Source: Desulfurococcales archaeon
GTDB lineage: Archaea > Thermoproteota > Thermoprotei_A > Sulfolobales > NBVN01
Length of the DNA stretch: 10,900 bases
NCBI GenBank assembly: GCA_021158735.1
Contig: JAGGUC010000115.1
Span: forward strand, 1-10,900
Direction: 5' to 3'
The translations under genes and the position numbers were made by a program. This document shows, one piece after another, positions 5,525 through 10,900 of this stretch. The notes beneath the pieces are model-generated. The model did no database searches. It saw nothing but the letters and a program-made list of their open reading frames with translations, and had not been told where the DNA came from. Within the stretch, counting starts at the first letter, position 1; each line of letters begins with the position of its first letter.

Positions 5525-7881
5525 TGGTTCCCGAACTTGTAGATATCTTAACCACACATGAATTAACTGAGGCTCTACACTTGCCGCATGATCCTAAGTT
5601 GCTTAAGTCACTTAGATTACTGAGGACCAGTAAGGGGAACTTAGCGATTATTCCTAATATAAAGTGCGCTTTTCCGCCATTCGCTGTACTCAATGGTACT
5701 TCAGACGGTGCTGGAATTGTGAGGGTGGTCAATCGCGTGCCTGATGTTAATTCAGTAGTGAAGGATTTGGCGGATGGTAGAAGCCGTGAAGTAGAGATTG
5801 GCGGAGCACTCTATGTGAGGAATCATGGTTCCACTATATCTGTGTGTGACAGAGGTGACAGATGCTTTGAATTATCTAATACTTCTAGGTTAATGTACAG
5901 TAATTACTTGGAGACCCCCGTTATCGTTTTCTGCAGTAAGAAGTACTGTGTGTACCTAGATCCCATAGAGAGGAGGTTAGTTAAGGTCAATAGAGTTTTT
6001 CTGAGTACACACGACTCTACGTCATGCCTGATAGCTATAGATGATGTGTGTCGCGTGCTTCTATGGGATAAGTATGAGGGTAACTTTAGAAGCTACGAGG
6101 TAGATGGATATGGGATGACCATTAGCAGGCTAGTATGTAGTGATAACTTATGTACTGCTTACTGTGAAGGTGAGGCGCTGGCCATCTCCTTCAGCGGTCT
6201 GTACTCAATACCTACGTCACTAAAGCCCTTAATTTCATGCGGTGTAAACGACTACTTTATTGATGAAAACTACGGTGTTCTAGTTCGGTCGGTCAGTGGC
6301 GAATTAGATCCTGTAGCTGTTACGGGGCCTGCTACTTCCTGCGGCTGTCTCAACGGCTTCCCGGTGATCTCCAGCAGATCAGGTATTGGAATCCTTAATG
6401 ATAGAATTTGGCTCATAATACGTTCGGGGAGGTACTTAGAGGCCTCCGCGTATAGTAATGTTATAGCTGTAAGACGTGGTAGTAAGACGGAGTTCGTGGT
6501 TTTCGAAGAAAGCGAAGAATTTGCATCCCATGCCAGCGTTACTAAGTGCGTGGTTGGAGAAGGCGGTCTTACGTGGTGCCTGTCAGGCGGAAACTTGGTT
6601 TTGCTTAATCCTCTTAAGCCTGTGAAGGCTGAGATTAAAGTGCTGAGTAGTAAAGTTGGTTCTTGGGACTATGCTTCAGTTACTTTATCGCCTTGGTTCC
6701 CGAGCTCAAGTTATGAAATAAGCAAATTCGTCAAGGTAATCAGTGAGGTTGTAAGAGATAAAGAGCTAGTGCTTAAGCTCAGACCTAAGCAGCTAGGGTG
6801 GTCAGGTAGGGTGCGAATAGTTCTGCGCACACCAGTCATATCATTGAGCGAGAGCTTTAACCTAACATCATCGAGACCGAGGATAAAATCGATTGAAGTA
6901 GTGGACTGTAAGTACTCCCCGGATGGTATTCTTAAGAATTCTGATAGTAGACCCAGCAATACACTAGTAAAACTCAGGGTTACGCCAGTTAATCCGGTTC
7001 CTGAGAGAGGAACTCTAGAAATGATATGCCGGGACGTCAGGGGTCCTAAAGCCTCAGAATACAGTATCCCTGTTGATCCGGGTCCCACTGAGAGAGAACT
7101 TGATATAGTGGCAGCCAGTAGGGGTGATAAGCTTGAAATATTATTTAACTTACTCTACGGCCACGGCGACAGGTACTACTTGGGCAGGTTGACAATTAAT
7201 TTAAGTAACTACATGATCCCTAACCCACTGAAATCAATAAATTTTATTTTAACGCATGTAGGTAGTGAGACCCTCATATGTTCTAAGGAGGATAGCGCGG
7301 TATTAAGACTTACCTGCTACGATGGTAAGGTATTCGAAGGAAACTCATGTTTAGTTGTTGAGAATTGCGTTCTCCCAGCTGTGCTAGAGCTGGTGGCTCA
7401 GGATGAGTACTTTATTTGGAGGCGGTATAGGATTTTGGATGATGTACTAGGTAAGCCCTTATTGATCAGTTCACCACGTGAGGGAGAGGACTTAAAATTA
7501 ATGCATACATCATCTAATATTGGTGGGTTCATCTATAATAATTTAATTGTAGGTACTAGTTTATCTACGACTTTAATTAAATATGCGGATTTTGAATTAA
7601 TGGCTCCGGACGAGCTAGTGCTTAAGTATTCGACTGACTTCCCATCCATAATTGTTGTTGCTTGCGGCAACAAGATGAAGTATGCTGACGTTAGGGAGGG
7701 CAGTTTAAAAATTGCTTTGGAAGATGACTGCCTTTTTAAAGGTATCAGAGTGTATGCTATTGGGCCAGCGAGTATTACTGACCATGTATCATTACCATTC
7801 GAGAAGTTGTTTAGAGCTCTGCTTGAGCTAGCTGTCAAAACTTCTTTAAAGCTCAGCAGTTACTTGGGGGATTCGAGGTGA
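5524..7881 (+). CDS. Large cysteine-rich beta-structured protein of the pilus locus, family not recognised
   Basis: 785 aa; no family recognised. There is no signal peptide and no clear membrane helix, so it looks cytoplasmic. The first 360 residues show recurring units in which a beta strand, a short turn and a second strand carry a Cys on each side: 108/114, 137/142, 168/176, 205/210/214, 273/275, 342/352. This suggests a beta-propeller-like repeat with hairpins clasped by disulfides. Residues about 365-640 are further beta-rich, Ig-like-looking segments (YASVTLSPWF, VRIVLRTPV, LVKLRVTPV), and more Cys occur near 588-625. About 23 Cys in total. ATG at 5524 overlaps the platform stop (TGATG), with GGTGG at 5510-5514 as ribosome site; a TTG directly before the ATG is less likely. 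By size and place it recalls UpsX, the large cytosolic protein of unknown function in the Sulfolobales Ups pilus operon, but I cannot claim homology. Confidence 0.8.
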   Translation: MVPELVDILTTHELTEALHLPHDPKLLKSLRLLRTSKGNLAIIPNIKCAFPPFAVLNGTSDGAGIVRVVNRVPDVNSVVKDLADGRSREVEIGGALYVRNHGSTISVCDRGDRCFELSNTSRLMYSNYLETPVIVFCSKKYCVYLDPIERRLVKVNRVFLSTHDSTSCLIAIDDVCRVLLWDKYEGNFRSYEVDGYGMTISRLVCSDNLCTAYCEGEALAISFSGLYSIPTSLKPLISCGVNDYFIDENYGVLVRSVSGELDPVAVTGPATSCGCLNGFPVISSRSGIGILNDRIWLIIRSGRYLEASAYSNVIAVRRGSKTEFVVFEESEEFASHASVTKCVVGEGGLTWCLSGGNLVLLNPLKPVKAEIKVLSSKVGSWDYASVTLSPWFPSSSYEISKFVKVISEVVRDKELVLKLRPKQLGWSGRVRIVLRTPVISLSESFNLTSSRPRIKSIEVVDCKYSPDGILKNSDSRPSNTLVKLRVTPVNPVPERGTLEMICRDVRGPKASEYSIPVDPGPTERELDIVAASRGDKLEILFNLLYGHGDRYYLGRLTINLSNYMIPNPLKSINFILTHVGSETLICSKEDSAVLRLTCYDGKVFEGNSCLVVENCVLPAVLELVAQDEYFIWRRYRILDDVLGKPLLISSPREGEDLKLMHTSSNIGGFIYNNLIVGTSLSTTLIKYADFELMAPDELVLKYSTDFPSIIVVACGNKMKYADVREGSLKIALEDDCLFKGIRVYAIGPASITDHVSLPFEKLFRALLELAVKTSLKLSSYLGDSR

Positions 7882-9629
7882 ATAATGAGGTCTGTCGTAA
7901 AAACAATGAGCTACTCGGAATGCTCGGCTTACGTGATGTTAAGGTTAGCAATGACGTAATACTGTATGACACGGGTAGGGTCCTATGTGGGAGGAAGATC
8001 CTCATAGTTGAGGGGCTTGCTGGAAGTGTTGTAGAAGCAGGCAGTGATGAAGTCGTACATTTCCTGCGTGCGTACTTCAATACCCTGAATTTAGGGTTCC
8101 CTATCGAGGTTAGAACCTACGTGACCCCTGTGGACAGGGATTCTTATTTAAGGGAATTAGATAAGAAAATTGAAAATATTGTACTAGTTTTAGAGACTAA
8201 TCCGTCGAATACTAAGTTGAGAACGGAGCTGGAAAAACTTAAGAAGTTACGTGATAAGGTGTTGAGGACGGGCTTAAGTCCCTTCGATGCTGTAGCTTTT
8301 TTCGCTGTCGAGGCTTGCGCTGAAAATGAAAAAGAAGTTCTGAAGACTCTGGATTCTAGAGCGAAGATACTCATGAATTCACTAGAGGCTCTAGGTATTA
8401 GGGTCAGGGATCTCAGAGGTTTAAGGAGAAGGATCATTCTTAAGTTATTTTTTCGACCTTGTGACCGGAGGGGAAGTAATCTTATTAAGAGATTACTAGC
8501 TGCCGTATCTACGCCGAAAATTAGAGTGGTTGGTTTTAAGGGCGCTGTTTTGCACCCATTCATTATTAATGCTAAAGTTCGCTTAACCCTGAGGTCGTCA
8601 GGCATTTTGCTAGGTACTAACTTAATTACTAAGGAGAAGGTTTATTGGAATTTAGAGAGGTCCCTCTCACCGCATGTCCTAGTGGTCGGTCCTACAGGCT
8701 CCGGCAAGACGGAGTTTCTCGCTACGTTAGTTAAAAGATTGAAAGATGTTTATGGTATTCAGGCAATTGTACTTGATGTTAAGGGGGAGTACTCAGAGAG
8801 GTTGTCGAGAAGGGGGCTGAAGATCAGCGTAGCTCGTTTAGGCGATAATGCGGGTTTGGGTCTCCGTGAGATAGCTATTAGGCTTCCTAGGGAGTCTAGG
8901 GTAGGGATAATTACGGAGTTGTTTGTTAATGCGTTTATGCTATCTAGTGAGAGAGAAGTCGTCTCCAGTTTGTATCATGCCTTAGATAGTGTCTTATCTG
9001 ATTACTCAGTACGTGAAGAGTGGTTGAGGGAGGTGATGGATTATGTTACTACATTTGAGGATGGATATCTATGCTACAAGGTGGGTACTATCTTGAATTA
9101 CATAGCTCCGTTTGACGATGGTGAACCGCTACTCAACATGTTAGCCAGCCTATCAGATGATGTCTTAGTTATTGACTTAAGTTACGCTGTAAGCGTTAGT
9201 TCTGCCCTTGCATCACTCACAGCTGGAGCGATCATTAAGTCCCTAGAGTTTACTATCCTAAGTCCTTCTAGACTAAGGAATTCTTTAGTACCGAGGATAG
9301 CCCTAATTTTTGATGAAGGCTGGATCTACCTCAGGAGAAATGATCTCGTAACTAATTTGGTAAGGCTTGGCAGGGGTTATGGGGCGCTAGTCGCTCTAGC
9401 AACCCAAGACATAGGTGATGTTATCGAACTGAGTCGCGGACTTCTTGATAATATCGGATTATTTATGGTTCTAGCATCACCTGATAGAAGTTATTGGAGC
9501 AGATTGTCTGAGGTACTGAGAATTAGACGTATTATCGAGCAGTACTCACTTCTTCTCGGGAGAGGTGAGGGTGTAGTTAGGATCTCTCCAGACCCTAGAC
9601 CCTTACCGCTTAAGTTAATTCTCGACTAA
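7878..9629 (+). CDS. VirB4/HerA-type ATPase of the pilus locus (DNA or protein translocation motor)
   Basis: 583-aa P-loop ATPase of the FtsK-HerA superfamily. Walker A GPTGSGKT at 271-278 (Lys277); a D-V-K-G-E-Y motif about 30 residues later, typical of HerA/VirB4; Walker B IALIFDEGW at 474-482 (Asp479, Glu480); and a conserved T-Q-D at 509-511. The N-terminal 200 residues (an RTYVTPVDRDSY strand region, a charged helix near 91-130, then SPFDAVAFFAVEACAENE and a helix ending ALGIRVRDLRG) resemble the VirB4/TraC N-terminal domain rather than the HerA barrel, so a VirB4/CedB-like motor is favoured. I see no clear membrane helix; CedB is described as having them. GTG start overlaps the previous stop (GTGA), with GGGG at 7867-7870 upstream. 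It ends the pilus operon, so it probably powers substrate movement connected with the pilus. It is not next to nurA, which argues against a repair HerA. Confidence 0.85.
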   Translation: MNNEVCRKNNELLGMLGLRDVKVSNDVILYDTGRVLCGRKILIVEGLAGSVVEAGSDEVVHFLRAYFNTLNLGFPIEVRTYVTPVDRDSYLRELDKKIENIVLVLETNPSNTKLRTELEKLKKLRDKVLRTGLSPFDAVAFFAVEACAENEKEVLKTLDSRAKILMNSLEALGIRVRDLRGLRRRIILKLFFRPCDRRGSNLIKRLLAAVSTPKIRVVGFKGAVLHPFIINAKVRLTLRSSGILLGTNLITKEKVYWNLERSLSPHVLVVGPTGSGKTEFLATLVKRLKDVYGIQAIVLDVKGEYSERLSRRGLKISVARLGDNAGLGLREIAIRLPRESRVGIITELFVNAFMLSSEREVVSSLYHALDSVLSDYSVREEWLREVMDYVTTFEDGYLCYKVGTILNYIAPFDDGEPLLNMLASLSDDVLVIDLSYAVSVSSALASLTAGAIIKSLEFTILSPSRLRNSLVPRIALIFDEGWIYLRRNDLVTNLVRLGRGYGALVALATQDIGDVIELSRGLLDNIGLFMVLASPDRSYWSRLSEVLRIRRIIEQYSLLLGRGEGVVRISPDPRPLPLKLILD

Positions 9630-9635
9630 AGGTAC

Positions 9636-10181
9636 TTAGTCCGGCAGGTTAACTCTAGCGAGTACTGTGTTGCTTTCCAGATCCCTTACTTCAGCTACAC
9701 GTAATTTTAGATTTATCACTCCATACGACTTGCGGCCGCTTAAGTAGCCTGCTAGGGTGCCTGGATTCATTATCAATACTTTATTTGATACCCTCAAGTC
9801 GTATTGGTGTGTGTGCCCATATAGTACGATGTTGTAGTAGTTGCTACTTACTAATGCATAAACAACCTTCTTTGTTAGGTCAGGTGTTTTAAATCCGTGA
9901 ATAGCCACAGCTTCATATTTCCCTATTCTGAGCTCGAGCGGCTGCTCATTTAATTTGCCTTGCCCTATCTCCATGAGTTTCACTTTATCACCGTCATTAT
10001 TTCCCAGTAAGCCGATGAAGTTGACATCACCTAGCTTAAGTATTTCCGTTAAGGTAAAGGGAGACGTGTAGTCGCCTAGATGGATCATAGTGCTTATACC
10101 GAGCTCCTTAATTACATTCTTAATTCTTGGTAAGCTTTCGATTGCGTCATGAGTATCTGACATTACTAAGTAGGTGCTCAA
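9636..10181 (-). CDS. MJ0936/YfcE-type metallophosphoesterase
   Basis: 181-aa (185 from the upstream start) phosphodiesterase of the calcineurin-like superfamily, close in size to MJ0936 and YfcE, which hydrolyse phosphodiesters with two metal ions. All metal ligands are visible; numbering from the upstream TTG at 10193: S-D-T-H at 12-15 (Asp13, His15), G-D at 40-41, G-N-N-D at 64-67 (Asn65), H99 and G-H-T-H at 126-129. Two TTG starts compete: 10193, and 10181 four codons later. I prefer 10181 because GGGG (10188-10191 on the minus strand) lies six nt before it and the product then begins M-S-T-Y-L-V-M-S-D-T-H, the normal distance for this family. It is downstream of cren7 on the same strand but separated by T tracts, and convergent with the pilus operon with only 6 nt between stops. 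The physiological substrate is unknown. Confidence 0.9.
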   Translation of the reverse strand: MSTYLVMSDTHDAIESLPRIKNVIKELGISTMIHLGDYTSPFTLTEILKLGDVNFIGLLGNNDGDKVKLMEIGQGKLNEQPLELRIGKYEAVAIHGFKTPDLTKKVVYALVSSNYYNIVLYGHTHQYDLRVSNKVLIMNPGTLAGYLSGRKSYGVINLKLRVAEVRDLESNTVLARVNLPD

Positions 10182-10204
10182 TTCATTCCCCAAGAAAATT
10201 AAGT

Positions 10205-10245
10205 AAGTATAGAATAAAAACGGAAAAATGATTAAAATTAATTTT
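10205..10245 (-). terminator. U-tract terminator after cren7
   Basis: Read on the minus strand, the sequence after the cren7 stop has several T tracts in a row: TTTT near 10234-10237, TTTTT at 10224-10228 and TTTTT at 10216-10220. Consecutive U tracts without a hairpin are a usual archaeal stop signal, fitting a strongly transcribed gene such as cren7. The same T-rich stretch may serve as a TATA element (TTTTTATTC) for the phosphoesterase gene. Confidence 0.5.
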
Positions 10246-10261
10246 GCTTTAGTCCTCTACT

Positions 10262-10444
10262 TTAGCCCTCAGGATAGTCGTCCGGTACCTTAGCTCTAAA
10301 GTACTTACCTGTTTCAGGGCTCTTGAATAGACCTATCTTAACGCCCTTCCTGCCTCTGGGAGCTAATGTCCAAACTTTCTCTGGTACCAGCTCTACCTCC
10401 TTACCAGTCGTGGGATCCTTTACCTTAACTGGCTTCTTGGCCAT
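10262..10444 (-). CDS. cren7: Chromatin protein Cren7
   Basis: 60-aa basic DNA-bending chromatin protein conserved across Crenarchaeota. The whole sequence follows the Cren7 pattern: KKPVKVK at the N-terminus, E-L-V-P-E-K-V-W (18-25), LAPRGRKGVKIGLFK (27-41) and PETGKYFRAKVPDDYP (43-58). Trp25 and Leu27 correspond to Trp26 and Leu28 of the Sulfolobus solfataricus protein, where Leu28 wedges between base pairs in the minor groove. Length is normal for the family. ATG start with GGTGA six nt upstream on the minus strand. The gene appears monocistronic: TATA-like CTTAAAAAG at 10509-10517 on the minus strand, a leader with a hairpin, and U tracts after the stop. Confidence 0.98.
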   Translation of the reverse strand: MAKKPVKVKDPTTGKEVELVPEKVWTLAPRGRKGVKIGLFKSPETGKYFRAKVPDDYPEG

Positions 10445-10454
10445 TTTATTTCAC

Positions 10455-10472
10455 CGATATCATTAGATATCG
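10455..10472 (-). promoter_or_regulatory. Inverted repeat in the cren7 leader
   Basis: CGATATC, four bases, then GATATCG: a perfect 7-bp inverted repeat with a 4-nt loop. It lies directly against the GGTGA ribosome site of cren7 (minus strand 10450-10455), sharing one base with it, and within the predicted leader of about 40 nt. It could be an RNA hairpin controlling access to the ribosome site or a protein-binding site. The symmetry is certain, the role is inferred. Confidence 0.45.
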
Positions 10473-10481
10473 AGTGCTGTT

Positions 10482-10497
10482 AAGAATTACTTAGTAT
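10482..10497 (+). repeat. Short direct repeat, copy 1 (AAGAATTACTTAGTAT)
   Basis: Sixteen bases that recur at 10548-10564 with a single inserted T (AAGAATTACTTTAGTAT). The core AGAATTACTT appears a third time at 10778-10787 overlapping the tRNA promoter. All three are in the same orientation and none is in a coding region. This copy lies at the predicted cren7 transcription start. Confidence 0.5.
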
Positions 10498-10508
10498 CTT
10501 TAATGTTT

Positions 10509-10518
10509 CTTTTTAAGT
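10509..10518 (-). promoter_or_regulatory. cren7: cren7 promoter TATA box
   Basis: On the minus strand GAAAACTTAAAAAG gives an A-rich BRE-like stretch followed by a good TATA-like box. At the usual 24-27 nt spacing, transcription would start near 10487, leaving a leader of about 43 nt containing the inverted repeat and GGTGA site. Confidence 0.5.
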
Positions 10519-10543
10519 TTTCATGATTAATACTTTAATGTAA

Positions 10544-10562
10544 ACTAAAGAATTACTTTAGT
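10544..10562. repeat. 7-bp inverted repeat, ACTAAAG / CTTTAGT
   Basis: Perfect inverted repeat with a 5-nt AATTA spacer upstream of the cren7 TATA box. It contains one copy of the AGAATTACTT word that recurs in this gap. AT-rich, so the individual symmetry is only weakly significant; position upstream of a promoter makes an operator possible. Confidence 0.35.
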
Positions 10563-10564
10563 AT
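10548..10564 (+). repeat. Short direct repeat, copy 2 (AAGAATTACTTTAGTAT)
   Basis: Second copy of the repeat at 10482-10497, 66 nt away and differing by one inserted T. It overlaps the inverted repeat at 10544-10562. Possibly paired binding sites flanking the cren7 TATA box. Confidence 0.5.
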
Positions 10565-10777
10565 AACAAGGCCACTACTTCAACATATAAATATATCCTT
10601 AAGGAAATATTCATCCAACTGATGAAAAAATAATTGGTCAATACAAAATGTAATACTGAAGGTCACGGTCAACTACTTGATAGCAGAAATACTGTAGTAA
10701 CCCTACTGTAAACACCATGTTATATATACTAAGGAAGTAAATTAATTCAAGCTTAGTACATAGTGCAAGTACACCAT

Positions 10778-10791
10778 AGAATTACTTAAAA
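10778..10791 (+). promoter_or_regulatory. tRNA-Asn promoter (BRE/TATA-like)
   Basis: AGAATTACTTAAAAC gives a BRE-like GAATTA followed by CTTAAAA. The TATA centre lies about 30 nt before the mature tRNA 5' end, so RNA would start within a few bases of it. The left part is the third copy of the AGAATTACTT word. Confidence 0.5.
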
Positions 10792-10817
10792 CCCCCTTAA
10801 CTTAATTTGATATTGGT

Positions 10818-10893
10818 GCCGGGGTAGCTCAGCCGGTAGAGCGCCGGGCTGTTAACCCGGTGGTCGGAGGTTCGAATCCTCCCCCCGGCGCCA
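10818..10893 (+). tRNA. tRNA-Asn (anticodon GTT), CCA encoded
   Basis: Complete cloverleaf. Acceptor GCCGGGG (10818-10824) pairs perfectly with CCCCGGC (10883-10889); D stem GCTC/GAGC (10827-10830, 10839-10842); anticodon stem CCGGG/CCCGG with loop CTGTTAA and anticodon GTT at 10851-10853; five-base variable loop; T stem GGAGG/CCTCC around TTCGAAT (10871-10877). Discriminator base is G at 10890, and CCA follows at 10891-10893, so the 3' end is encoded. There is no intron. GTT reads AAC/AAT codons, hence asparagine. All stems are fully paired and GC-rich, as in hyperthermophiles. Confidence 0.98.
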
Positions 10894-10900
10894 TTTAATC

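Larger units (their letters stand above)
10445..10817. other. 373-bp AT-rich non-coding region between cren7 and tRNA-Asn
   Basis: I see no credible ORF here. It holds the cren7 leader and promoter on the left, repeated AGAATTACTT words (10483, 10549, 10778), an inverted repeat at 10544-10562, a TATA-like CATATAAATATA near 10583-10594 with no gene assigned to it, another at TTATATATACT near 10721-10731, and the tRNA promoter on the right. A CTGATGA at 10619-10625 with CTGA at 10656-10659 was considered as a C/D sRNA and not accepted. Confidence 0.6.

Noticed and set aside
8144..8605. Minus-strand open frame of 153 codons
   Set aside because: Antisense to the VirB4/HerA-type ATPase N-terminal domain, rich in Ser/Leu as expected of a shadow frame, and no promoter or ribosome site.
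2147..9629. Recent mobile element or integrated plasmid carrying the pilus locus
   Set aside because: No integrase, transposase, attachment-site duplication or replication gene is visible. The tRNA-Asn lies about 1.2 kb away beyond cren7 and I found no copy of its 3' end elsewhere in the window.
7878..9629. Repair helicase HerA (partner of NurA, Mre11, Rad50)
   Set aside because: The N-terminal domain looks VirB4-like and the gene is in a pilus operon without nurA, mre11 or rad50. Not fully excluded without a phylogeny.
10613..10665. Possible second box C/D sRNA: CTGATGA at 10619-10625 and CTGA at 10656-10659, about 25 nt after a TATA-like CATATAAATATA
   Set aside because: The C box has C in place of the purine, there is no D' box 12 nt after it, no C' box before the final CTGA, and no terminal stem. 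The TATA may be real but the RNA is not supported.

Overview
The window looks like a piece of a hyperthermophilic crenarchaeal (Thermoproteota) chromosome. The clearest markers are a Cren7 chromatin protein near the right end and a crenarchaeal-type single-OB-fold SSB with a basic tail at the left end. SSB of this kind is generally missing from Thermoproteales, so a Desulfurococcales- or Sulfolobales-like host is more likely; I cannot name the genus. Frequent GTG/TTG starts, GGAGGTG-type ribosome sites, short AT-rich TATA-like boxes and a tRNA-Asn gene with archaeal features fit this.

Layout. 1-749 (+): SSB, cut by the left edge, followed 15 nt later by a PqqD-like small protein. 750-838: U-rich convergent gap. 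839-2038 (-): three minus-strand genes, namely a winged-helix regulator, an unrecognised 128-aa protein and a DUF123/GIY-YIG-type nuclease-like protein; the last two overlap by ATGA. The 52-nt gap between the regulator and the 128-aa gene carries a plus-strand arrangement of C, D', C' and D boxes that resembles an archaeal box C/D sRNA. 2039-2146: divergent promoter region with a palindrome.

2147-9629 (+): a five-gene type IV pilus-like locus: prepilin with a class III signal peptide, PilT/VirB11-type secretion ATPase, TadC/FlaJ-like membrane platform, a 785-aa cysteine-rich beta protein with no recognised family, and a VirB4/HerA-type ATPase. The last four genes are tightly packed: each of the three downstream starts overlaps the preceding stop. 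This is the most interesting part of the window. A pilus assembly ATPase and platform sit in one transcription unit with a DNA-pump-type ATPase, which suggests a pilus linked to DNA or protein transfer. It is reminiscent of, but not the same as, the Sulfolobales Ups (pilus) and Ced (DNA import) systems.

9636-10444 (-): an MJ0936/YfcE-type metallophosphoesterase, only 6 nt from the end of the pilus locus and convergent with it, and the cren7 gene with its own promoter and a leader hairpin. 10445-10817: AT-rich non-coding DNA with repeated AGAATTACTT words and an inverted repeat. 10818-10893 (+): tRNA-Asn(GTT).

The divergent winged-helix gene is the natural candidate regulator of the pilus locus. 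I see no insertion sequence, integrase or CRISPR array; nothing in the window itself shows that the pilus locus is recently acquired.
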